From the NCBI GenBank assembly GCA_009885665.1, contig VFKI01000061.1, positions 1-6,524 of the forward strand: a stretch of 6,524 nucleotides of DNA, given 5' to 3'. The notes beneath the pieces are model-generated. The model ran no database searches. It had not been told where the DNA came from and saw nothing but the letters and a program-made list of their open reading frames with translations. The translations under genes were made by a program, and so were the position numbers. Shown here one piece after another: positions 1-6,524 of this stretch (within the stretch, counting starts at the first letter, position 1; every line of letters starts with the position of its first letter). The DNA comes from Gammaproteobacteria bacterium (lineage in GTDB: Bacteria; Pseudomonadota; Gammaproteobacteria; DSM-16500).

Positions 1-1348
1 CCGGCGCTGACGCCCCGCGCCGCTCATCCACTTGATCAAACGCGCGCCCCGCCGCTTGCTGCCCTTCCTCTTGCTGCTGGCCACGCTGCTGCTGCGCCTC
101 TCCGCCTTGCCCCGCCGCCGTTTGCACTTCAACTTCATGCAAATGGATATTCGAATCGGCAAGATTTTGCTGTAATTGCGACAAACCCGCCACCACCACT
201 TGGCGCGCGGCTTCTGTTTGTGTGGTAATTAATAAGGAGGCATTTTTTTCATTCATACTTAATTTAGCAGCCACTTGCCCTAATTGTGGCGGCCAAATCT
301 TGATATTGGCATTAAATGTTTCATTGGCAATTTCTGTCAATGTCGCCGCTTGCGGTTCAATCTGCACGCTATAGAGCTCTTGCGATAACGGTACAGATAC
401 CGCAGCTGCGCTCAGTTTAGGCGCCGTCGTCTGTAATTGCGTCACAATTGCTTGACCTAATTGACTAAAAACACCCATTGCCTGGCTACTGATTTGTACG
501 CCTTGCGCGGCTGGCTTGACGTTATGCGCTGGCAAGGCATGATGCATATTGGCAGACTTTGTTTGTAATTTAAGCCGTGCCGCCAAGGCTTGCGGTTGCT
601 GCAATATCGTTTCATCCATCGCTTCGCTGCTATCTGTTAACGTAGCGTGCGGTTTTTGTATACCGCTCAACGCGGGTTTAGCTTGATTTTGCGGATGGGT
701 GATGGGGTGTGACTGAGGCGTCGTGATGGGCTGTGACATTTTGCTAAGTTGCGTCATCAGTGTATCGATGGGCGCCGTGCTGGAGGGTGTAGCGGATTGC
801 GTTAATAGCGTTGGCGATGACTTAAGCTGCGCACCTGCTGCACTGAGTTTGGCGGCGGGCTTGATTTCAGACTGCACTTGCTGCGTTTGTTGCGTTTGTT
901 GCGTTTGTTGCACTTGCTGCGCTTGCCTATGCAAAGCCGCCAACCTATGCGCTGCCGTATCAGCCGGGGTTATTTCTTTCGCAGGTATTGCCATCGGCTG
1001 AGTTATCGGTAGCGCGTGCGCTGCGTCAATCGGCTGCATCATCATTGACACATGCGACTTTGCCATCGACTGCGTCATCGGTAGCGTGTGCGGCGTTGCC
1101 TGTTGCGTACCGGGCATGGCAGCTTGCGCCTGCACCTTATTTGTAATGTTTTTTACAGCATTTTCGCTATTGGATTTTGTGTTGCTATGGGGTGCTGCCG
1201 CTGTCGGTGGCGGCGCAACCGGCTGCAATTGTGCCAATAACGCCGTAAAAAGATCGGTTGGCACCCCATTTTGCATACTATCATCCGCGGTATTCACATC
1301 CGTAGCGGCGGCTTTATGTTCGATCGGCTTTATCACGGCGACTGTCAT
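1..1348 (-). CDS. fliK: Flagellar hook-length control protein FliK, C-terminus cut by the window edge
   Basis: FliK is secreted by the flagellar type III export apparatus. It acts as a ruler for hook length and, through its C-terminal domain contacting FlhB, switches export to filament proteins. The frame is open for 449 codons to the left edge with no stop. Residues about 1-330 are low-complexity and rich in Gln, Pro, Thr, Ala and Ser, as expected of the disordered ruler region. Residues about 340-409 match the Flg_hook domain: WPPQLGQVAAKL at 352-363, a short polar turn, SLLITTQTEAARQVV, then a helix and LADSNIHLHEVEV. This parallels enterobacterial FliK (LHPQDLGEVQISL, then LAESGIQL). The tail from 410 is rich in Gln, Gly, Glu and Arg, so the stop should lie a few tens of codons beyond the edge. 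The start is fixed by GGGAGG 7 nt upstream and by the ATGA overlap with the preceding gene. Internal Gln-rich and Thr/Pro repeats are described separately. Confidence 0.9.
   Translation of the reverse strand, partial: MTVAVIKPIEHKAAATDVNTADDSMQNGVPTDLFTALLAQLQPVAPPPTAAAPHSNTKSNSENAVKNITNKVQAQAAMPGTQQATPHTLPMTQSMAKSHVSMMMQPIDAAHALPITQPMAIPAKEITPADTAAHRLAALHRQAQQVQQTQQTQQTQQVQSEIKPAAKLSAAGAQLKSSPTLLTQSATPSSTAPIDTLMTQLSKMSQPITTPQSHPITHPQNQAKPALSGIQKPHATLTDSSEAMDETILQQPQALAARLKLQTKSANMHHALPAHNVKPAAQGVQISSQAMGVFSQLGQAIVTQLQTTAPKLSAAAVSVPLSQELYSVQIEPQAATLTEIANETFNANIKIWPPQLGQVAAKLSMNEKNASLLITTQTEAARQVVVAGLSQLQQNLADSNIHLHEVEVQTAAGQGGEAQQQRGQQQEEGQQAAGRAFDQVDERRGASAP
873..926. repeat. Six tandem 9-bp units encoding Gln-Gln-x repeats in FliK
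   Basis: Six consecutive 9-bp units occur on the plus strand. Three central copies are identical (TGCGTTTGT at 882-890, 891-899 and 900-908). They are flanked by TGCACTTGC at 873 and 909, and by TGCGCTTGC at 918. In FliK they encode residues 142-159, a run of Gln-Gln-Thr, Gln-Gln-Val and Gln-Ala units in the disordered ruler region. The unit is three codons long, so gain or loss of copies keeps the frame and would change FliK length. Confidence 0.85.
989..1092. repeat. Two imperfect 32-bp direct repeats in fliK, 72 bp apart
   Basis: Positions 989-1020 and 1061-1092 match at 28 of 32 bases and lie exactly 72 bp (24 codons) apart in the same frame. They encode HALPITQPMA (residues 111-120) and HTLPMTQSMA (residues 87-96). 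A shorter related pair, matching at 14 of 15 bases, lies at 699-713 and 723-737 and encodes S-Q-P-I-T and S-H-P-I-T. The pattern suggests that the ruler region grew by internal duplication. Confidence 0.7.
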
Positions 1349-3834
1349 ACACTCGCCTCCCGTCGCACGATGGGTCGAAAAATCATTCTTAATACATATT
1401 CATCTTCTGCCGCAATATCCCCTGCATCAAATGCAATATTCGTATCAACGCGTAACAGTAATGCAGCATTTTTTTGCTGACAGACGAAGATACCTTGCGC
1501 ACCCTTGCCACCCAATTGCATAATATTTGACGTTAACACATCACCGGTTACATCACAGCAAAATGCTTCCTCCCGCATACTGAGCATATGTTTTTTTAAC
1601 AACACTTCGACACGTTCCAATTGTATGATTTCATAATTAACGCCAATCAAAATAGCGATATCACTGACACGCGCTGACAAAGCAATCAACAGTGAAAAAT
1701 AGCCATCATGCGTCGCAGAAGCCGCCACCGCTTGACTATATTGTTTACCGGCACACTGCACAATCACCGGCAGCGACTCGCGACGCAAACTTAAATCGCG
1801 CTGATTGACGTCAAATGCGAGGCGTTGTTGTGTCATGGATAGCATCACGGCATCTAATGATGCAGCGCGCAAACCAAATGGATGCTGTTGCTTGAACCAT
1901 ACCCCGCGGCGGCGCAAACTGGTCAACTCAGCTGCTGGGGTTGCAAAAATTTCGAAATATTCATCGCTACCTTTATGAACATCATGACGAAATCCTTGCA
2001 AATACTGCATTTCAACATCTAACGGTAAATACATACAACGCATTAATTCAGATAATGCCGCACGTTGCATCGCATTATCGTGCAAATCGTTTTGCCGATT
2101 CGCAAAAAAGCCTTGTGCATCACGCACAAATCGTAAACATTCGCCTTGTATCATCTGTACTTTTTCACATTGCGCTTCAGTCACATTTCCATCAACAAAG
2201 ATCGGCTGCCCTTCGCTATCATAATGAATGACACTTTTATCTGCCGAACTGCATAATTCTTCCAACAAAGAACAATTAGCACATAACATGGTAATCACTC
2301 GATCATCACACCATGATGCGTCAAATAAAGCTTTACGCGTCAAATGCCATTCGGGTTGTGATATCGCCAACAAATACAGACCATAAATGCCCGCTAGCTG
2401 CATTTCTTCTGGTAAAAACAACGAGAGCGCGCGTTGCGTACGCCCAACATAGCCTAAATCCACTAACAGCAAAGTTTCGCCTGGTTGTAAATTAGCTTCA
2501 CGCAGCAAATATTTTTTCATGCGTTCGCGATAGACAGCGGAACCGGCAAATATTTTTTGGAGAATCTCAGGTTGATGAATTAAATCCGCAAAGGCATGAA
2601 TCGGATCGATAGAGGCACGCGCCAGCGCAATAAGCGTTTGCGCCGTCTCTTCCGGCAAACACAGTTGTTTACACATAACAGGAAAATGCTCCGGCGAGCA
2701 TTCTTCGGAAAGATATAAATCAACATCGCACACCGCGCGAAATGAAGCAGCAATAGCGGTAAAGCGACTGATCCGAATTTGCGTACCGATCGGCGCACCC
2801 GCTAAAATTTCAGTGCACAAAGAAGGTAAATACGCATCACGCATCAAATATACTAAATTCGGTTTTTTACCTGCTTGTTGCATATGCGTATATTCAGCGC
2901 ATACCATGCGCGCAAACGCATACATCACTGGCCCCAATGACAAATACCCCACGAGCGTTTCGGGTCGCATGGCAAGATGATCGACGCCCGCATACAAACC
3001 ACGAAAAGGAGAGGAAAAACCATGATAGCGGCGTGCTTCTGGATCTGCGAGTGAACCGGCTATTGCTTGCATGCGCAGTAAATCACTGACCAGTGGGTCA
3101 AATTGACATAAATTAATCGCATGCAACCCATATTTACGTGCCGCTGCTAAATCGGCTTTTGGATTATCCCCTACATGCAAGCAGCGATCTGCGGGTATCT
3201 TAATGCGCGCTAGCACTTCAGCAAATAATTGTCCTTCTTTTGCACTACGAAAATCAACGGAACAAAATAGATCACTTAACATGCCCATCACATCTGCTGG
3301 CAGTACATGTGCTAACAAGCGTTGTAATTCATTTTGTTTTAAATAGGTATTACTGACCACCACAACTTTCTTACCCAGCGCATGTGCATGGCGAATCAAT
3401 TCCACCACGGCCGGAAAGGCATAGCAACAGTGCTGCTCTGTTTCAATTTCAGCCTCAATCAATTGATCAATTGTGTCATCTGATAGTGAAGTAAAACCGC
3501 AATGATAAATTTCCTGCAGTGTCACTTCGGTAATACCAAAGCGTACAAACACTTGCCGCCGTGCACGATCTTCTGCATCCATCCGTTGGATCGCAGAAAT
3601 GCGATTCGCCTTAAATAAAGGATGTTTTTGCAATTCATAAAAAACATCTACCGGCACATCCGTTGTGCGCCACACCAAGGTATCAAAACAATCCAGTGAC
3701 AACACATCAATATCTTTTGCATAGGCATTAAATGCTTGTAATAATTGCGTCGTGCGCACCCGATCTTCTACGATTGAAAAACGTGGCGGCGTTAATGATT
3801 GCATGGTTTGATCGGCAATATTTGTAACTTGCAT
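1345..3834 (-). CDS. HAD-hydrolase composite protein, second tandem paralogue (829 aa)
   Basis: Cytoplasmic protein of unknown substrate with three parts. Residues about 42-245 form a HAD domain: motif I DCFDT at 48-52, a helical cap, motif II Ser161 in VVVVSNTYL, motif III Lys199, and motif IV GDNPKAD at 222-228. The +2 acid/base Asp of motif I is replaced by Phe50, so classical phosphatase activity is doubtful. Residues about 291-543 form a middle domain with PETLVGY, YLMRDAYLPSL (R332, D333), RISRF, LLLVDLGYVGRTQR (D459, G461, G464) and SLLEELCSS. Residues about 655-829 look beta-rich and end in YVLRMIFRPIV. The architecture resembles COG5610-like HAD proteins of polysaccharide clusters, recalled and not searched. 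It is a clear paralogue of the 832-aa protein encoded just upstream. The ATG at 3834 follows AGGAG by 7 nt; Met11 is a poorer start. Its TGA overlaps the fliK ATG, which suggests translational coupling. No signal peptide or membrane segment is seen. Gene reality is near certain; function is unknown. Confidence 0.93.
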   Translation of the reverse strand: MQVTNIADQTMQSLTPPRFSIVEDRVRTTQLLQAFNAYAKDIDVLSLDCFDTLVWRTTDVPVDVFYELQKHPLFKANRISAIQRMDAEDRARRQVFVRFGITEVTLQEIYHCGFTSLSDDTIDQLIEAEIETEQHCCYAFPAVVELIRHAHALGKKVVVVSNTYLKQNELQRLLAHVLPADVMGMLSDLFCSVDFRSAKEGQLFAEVLARIKIPADRCLHVGDNPKADLAAARKYGLHAINLCQFDPLVSDLLRMQAIAGSLADPEARRYHGFSSPFRGLYAGVDHLAMRPETLVGYLSLGPVMYAFARMVCAEYTHMQQAGKKPNLVYLMRDAYLPSLCTEILAGAPIGTQIRISRFTAIAASFRAVCDVDLYLSEECSPEHFPVMCKQLCLPEETAQTLIALARASIDPIHAFADLIHQPEILQKIFAGSAVYRERMKKYLLREANLQPGETLLLVDLGYVGRTQRALSLFLPEEMQLAGIYGLYLLAISQPEWHLTRKALFDASWCDDRVITMLCANCSLLEELCSSADKSVIHYDSEGQPIFVDGNVTEAQCEKVQMIQGECLRFVRDAQGFFANRQNDLHDNAMQRAALSELMRCMYLPLDVEMQYLQGFRHDVHKGSDEYFEIFATPAAELTSLRRRGVWFKQQHPFGLRAASLDAVMLSMTQQRLAFDVNQRDLSLRRESLPVIVQCAGKQYSQAVAASATHDGYFSLLIALSARVSDIAILIGVNYEIIQLERVEVLLKKHMLSMREEAFCCDVTGDVLTSNIMQLGGKGAQGIFVCQQKNAALLLRVDTNIAFDAGDIAAEDEYVLRMIFRPIVRREASV
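1356..1361 (-). promoter_or_regulatory. Ribosome binding site of fliK, inside the preceding gene
   Basis: GGGAGG on the minus strand ends 7 nt before the fliK ATG. It lies within the last codons of the 829-aa HAD gene (Arg-Arg-Glu-Ala-Ser-Val-stop). Together with the ATGA stop/start overlap at 1345-1348, it supports translational coupling of the two genes and fixes the fliK start. Confidence 0.85.
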
Positions 3835-3841
3835 GATGTGA

Positions 3842-3846
3842 CTCCT
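3842..3846 (-). promoter_or_regulatory. Ribosome binding site of the second HAD gene
   Basis: AGGAG on the minus strand lies 7 nt before the ATG at 3834, in the 16-bp gap after the first HAD gene. It favours Met1 over the internal Met11. The gap is too short for a terminator or a separate promoter, so the two HAD genes are almost certainly co-transcribed. Confidence 0.85.
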
Positions 3847-3850
3847 GTCA

Positions 3851-6349
3851 TTAAATATTTACGCTATATTGCATACCCGGCTTAACCATAAATTCCGCAT
3901 TTTTTATGCCGTGCGGCCGTACCGGCGCACCGTCAACTAAAGGTCTAAAGACTAAACGTAAAATAGTTTCTTGTTGACGCGTGACCGCTGATGGTCGAAA
4001 GACAATGGCCGATTTATCTGACAAAGCTTCATAAATGCCACCACCATGCACTTTCATATCACGGAATTCAAGAAAGGGGATAGCTTCTATCGTCCGTCCT
4101 GCTTCCGCTTGATGCACAAAAGCATCCATCGGCACCAACATACAACTTTCTAATTGCAGCCAGTGAAATAATTTACCAACTTCTACTTCCACCTGATCAT
4201 GCGTCGGCACCCAAACTGCGTAATAACCTTCATAGGTGGCATTTGCCGTCGCACGTGTATCATGTGTTTCTTGACCACGGACAAAGTGTAACGGTAAATC
4301 AATCTGACGCAGTGCCATGTCTTTCATATTAATATCTAAGGCAAAACGATGTTGGGTCAATAATGACAAAACATATTCCATGCCAGCATGACGTAATTCT
4401 GCTGGATAATTAGTACGTGTTTTGCTCGAAGCTTTTTCCATATAGAACATGCCGCGACGCCGCAAGCCTGCTAATCCTTCCTCCGGATCATAGACACGTA
4501 AAATATCTTTTGTCCCCAAATTCATTTCCGCTTGCAAGCCTTGCATATAATGTAATTCTGGTTGCGTCGGAAAAAAGACCATACGGGTCAACTCTGCCAA
4601 TGCCGCTTCACGTAACATGCGTTTATTCAAGGGTTCTTGCAAACCGTTTTCAAATTTTTTAGCATCGCTAACAAAACGTAATGCTTCTGCCTGAATAGCA
4701 TCGACTAGTTTATGCTGGCTAGCAGACATCGTTACATCAGAGTAAACAGGCTCACCCGCATCATCATAATCAATCACGCTGCGTTCATTTGACGTGCACA
4801 ATTGCTCTAATAAACTGACATATAAAACCAAGGTATGTAACGCATGGTCATCACACCATGCTGGATCAATCAAGCCTTGACGCCCTTCGTGCCAACCCGG
4901 CACACGCAACGCAATCAAATACCGCCCGATCAATTCAATACCAACATCAGCAAACACTGGCGTCAAGCGCCGTTGCGCCGTGCCGCTATAGCCTAGATCG
5001 ACCAATACCACACAATCACCCGGCTGAATATCTGCGATTTTTTGTAAATGTTTCATTAGACGTTGCCGATACTGCGCGGAATTGTCCAAAATAATTTTCA
5101 TTACCTCCGGACGTGAAATTTCACGACAAAATGCAGCATGCGCTTCTTGCTGATCTTTGACGACAGCAACAATACGCGCTAATTCTGCATCAGGCAGTAA
5201 TAATTGTCGACCAATATCCGCATAACGATTACTAGGACCAATATCCATTAAATACGTATTGACATCACTGGCGTTGCGAAATGAAGCCGCATAAGAAGCA
5301 AAACGACTGATACGTACCCGATGGCCAAGCGGTTCACCTGCCAATTTTTCACAAGCCAGTGATGGCAACCACCCATCACGCATGAGATATAATAATTTAG
5401 GCTTTTTGCCTGCTTTTTTAAGCGCCGTATTTTCATCTAAAATAAAACGGGCAAATGCATACATGATGGGGCCCAGTGAAGCATACCCCACGATCGTTTC
5501 AGGTTGCGCTGCCGTCACGCGCCCTGTCGCTAATATTGCGCGAAACGGGCTAAATAAAGGTTGCGTACTTTGCACTTCAGGCAACATGACTTTCGTGGCA
5601 GTGGCTTGTAACCGCAAGATATCCTGCACACACTCTGGTTGTTGAATAAAATGCAGCGCACGCATACCCTGGCGCGTGGCGCTCACATAATCTGCCATAA
5701 TATTGTCACCCACATGTAATATTGTTTGTGGTGCACCCATATCACGTAACACATCGTTGAATAACCCATCGCATTTACCATGACCATATTCAGATGAAGC
5801 ATATATTTTACTAATGCTATCATGCAAATCATACGGTAATACATGGTGTAATAATGATTTCAATCGATTCCGATCTAAATAGGTATCGCTGACAATAATG
5901 ATTTTAATACTGCGTGCAATCGCAGCGCGCATTAATTCAACGACAGGCAAAAAAGCAAAACAATAACTTTTTTCTAACGCAAGCTCTTCATCTGCCATTG
6001 CACGACTCATTGCATCATCTATCATCGGTAACATACAACGATAGATTTCAGTTAATTTTGGTTCAGTGCCTTTTTGACGAAATGCTCGAATTTGACGGGC
6101 GCGTGCTTCGGCATGACAACGTAAACTGGCATTAATGCCATATTGTTGCGCTAAGGGTTGACGTTGTAAATCATGCAATACATCGATGGGACTGGCCGTT
6201 TTGCGCCAAACTAACGTGTCGAAACAATCTAATGACAATATTTTTATGCCGGCACCATAACGATCAAGCACAGACACCATATCATTGGCGGTAATTGTTT
6301 GTGCATTTTCCGCTAACTGCCGCAATTGTCTTTCTAACATTTTATTCAT
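3851..6349 (-). CDS. HAD-hydrolase composite protein, first tandem paralogue (832 aa)
   Basis: First of two adjacent paralogues, probably cytoplasmic. Residues about 35-235 form a HAD domain: motif I DCFDT at 41-45 with Asp41 as the presumed nucleophile, motif II Ser154 in IIIVSDTYL, motif III Lys192, and motif IV GDNIMAD at 214-220. Phe43 sits where classical HAD phosphatases have the +2 Asp. Residues about 283-535 hold PETIVGY, YLMRDGWLPSL (R324, D325, G326), RISRF, VVLVDLGYSGTAQR (D451, G453, G456), WCDD and SLLEQLCTS. Residues about 650-832 are probably beta-rich, with LTQHRFALDINMKD and ILRLVFRPLV, and end in a short basic tail. Across about 85 residues of the middle block (283-367), by hand count, roughly two thirds are identical to the second copy. 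The ATG at 6349 is the only plausible start: an in-frame TGA lies upstream with no start codon between. GAAGGAG lies 11 nt upstream, a slightly long spacing. The second paralogue follows after 16 bp. RDG/DLGxxG proteins of this kind are usually linked to glycan clusters (recalled, not checked); the function here is unknown. Confidence 0.93.
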   Translation of the reverse strand: MNKMLERQLRQLAENAQTITANDMVSVLDRYGAGIKILSLDCFDTLVWRKTASPIDVLHDLQRQPLAQQYGINASLRCHAEARARQIRAFRQKGTEPKLTEIYRCMLPMIDDAMSRAMADEELALEKSYCFAFLPVVELMRAAIARSIKIIIVSDTYLDRNRLKSLLHHVLPYDLHDSISKIYASSEYGHGKCDGLFNDVLRDMGAPQTILHVGDNIMADYVSATRQGMRALHFIQQPECVQDILRLQATATKVMLPEVQSTQPLFSPFRAILATGRVTAAQPETIVGYASLGPIMYAFARFILDENTALKKAGKKPKLLYLMRDGWLPSLACEKLAGEPLGHRVRISRFASYAASFRNASDVNTYLMDIGPSNRYADIGRQLLLPDAELARIVAVVKDQQEAHAAFCREISRPEVMKIILDNSAQYRQRLMKHLQKIADIQPGDCVVLVDLGYSGTAQRRLTPVFADVGIELIGRYLIALRVPGWHEGRQGLIDPAWCDDHALHTLVLYVSLLEQLCTSNERSVIDYDDAGEPVYSDVTMSASQHKLVDAIQAEALRFVSDAKKFENGLQEPLNKRMLREAALAELTRMVFFPTQPELHYMQGLQAEMNLGTKDILRVYDPEEGLAGLRRRGMFYMEKASSKTRTNYPAELRHAGMEYVLSLLTQHRFALDINMKDMALRQIDLPLHFVRGQETHDTRATANATYEGYYAVWVPTHDQVEVEVGKLFHWLQLESCMLVPMDAFVHQAEAGRTIEAIPFLEFRDMKVHGGGIYEALSDKSAIVFRPSAVTRQQETILRLVFRPLVDGAPVRPHGIKNAEFMVKPGMQYSVNI

Positions 6350-6524
6350 ACTGCCACGCGCTCCTTCACCTATAGATTCTCAGATAAGTAAATTGGAATG
6401 GCCTAGTGAGATATCACCATTGCCTTCGCCAATTTTCAGATAAATAGTAACCATTCAGCAAAATCTTCGAAAAACACCAGCGAGGCCAGGTGCAACCTGA
6501 CTTTACGCGATGGGGGATTCTTAA
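6350..6524 (-). other. Leader upstream of the first HAD gene; no gene recognised
   Basis: This 175-bp stretch separates the first HAD gene from the window edge. A minus-strand frame is open from the edge and stops with TGA at 6436-6438, giving about 28 residues with a hydrophobic, helix-like pattern (RLHLASLVFFEDFAEWLL). It could be the tail of an upstream gene or chance, since at least two plus-strand frames are also open to the edge here. From 6435 to 6368 no convincing promoter could be identified. No strong rho-independent terminator is visible. The stretch may hold the operon promoter or an intergenic repeat; the sequence alone does not decide. Confidence 0.3.
6361..6367 (-). promoter_or_regulatory. 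Ribosome binding site of the first HAD gene
   Basis: GAAGGAG on the minus strand is separated from the ATG at 6349 by 11 nt, a little more than optimal. No closer in-frame start codon exists, so this is the likely Shine-Dalgarno sequence. The spacing may mean somewhat weaker initiation than for the two downstream genes. Confidence 0.65.

Noticed and set aside
723..1523. Plus-strand open frames with striking cysteine-rich runs opposite fliK
   Set aside because: The Cys-rich pattern is the antisense reading of the CAA/CAG-rich Gln repeats of FliK. The fliK frame has the domain match, the Shine-Dalgarno sequence and the operon position.
3835..3850. Terminator or promoter between the two HAD genes
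   Set aside because: The gap is 16 bp, contains only the Shine-Dalgarno sequence, and forms no hairpin.
1941..6135. Short plus-strand and alternative minus-strand open frames inside the two large genes
   Set aside because: They lie wholly within the two paralogous reading frames, have no recognisable motif, and are not conserved between the paralogues. They are shadow frames.
6370..6400. Possible sigma-70 promoter (TTCCAA, 18 nt, TATAGG) before the first HAD gene
   Set aside because: Matches are only 3 of 6 and 4 of 6, and the -10 would sit almost on the Shine-Dalgarno sequence, leaving hardly any leader.
6481..6520. Possible flagellar sigma-28 promoter on the minus strand (TAAAGTCA, 11 nt, GCCTCGCT)
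   Set aside because: The -35-like part and the 11-nt spacing fit, but the -10 keeps only GCC of GCCGATAA. It is also about 125 bp or more from the start codon. Too weak to list as a feature.

Overview
The window reads as one leftward (minus-strand) operon fragment from a flagellated proteobacterium. It holds two large tandem paralogous genes of the HAD-hydrolase composite type, followed by fliK, the flagellar hook-length control gene. The AT-leaning codon use and the FliK sequence fit a gammaproteobacterium, possibly from an AT-rich or host-associated lineage such as Legionellales. That placement is an impression, not something the sequence proves.

Layout in the direction of transcription (right to left). 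6524-6350 is a short leader with no gene I can recognise. It carries a Shine-Dalgarno sequence for the first gene and at most the tail of an upstream reading frame. 6349-3851 encodes an 832-aa protein with an N-terminal HAD domain, a middle domain with RDG, RISRF and DLGYxGxxQR motifs, and a probably beta-rich C-terminal region. After 16 bp, 3834-1345 encodes an 829-aa paralogue with the same three-part architecture. Its stop codon overlaps the start of fliK in an ATGA junction. fliK runs from 1348 off the left edge; 449 codons are visible, including the complete C-terminal Flg_hook domain and a Gln/Gly/Glu-rich tail.

How the genes may work together. FliK is an exported substrate of the flagellar type III apparatus; it measures the hook and switches export from hook to filament subunits. 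The two upstream proteins show no signal peptide or membrane segment and look cytoplasmic. Proteins with an N-terminal DxFDT-type HAD domain joined to an RDG...DLGxxG region are, as I recall the family (COG5610-like), most often found in surface-polysaccharide and glycan gene clusters. Their tight coupling to fliK raises the possibility that they modify or handle a flagellar component, for example by glycosylation of flagellin or hook protein. This is inference from context; no substrate can be read from the sequence. The pair is the most interesting part of the window.

No tRNA, rRNA, CRISPR array, insertion sequence or convincing terminator was seen. The plus strand holds only antisense shadows of the minus-strand genes.
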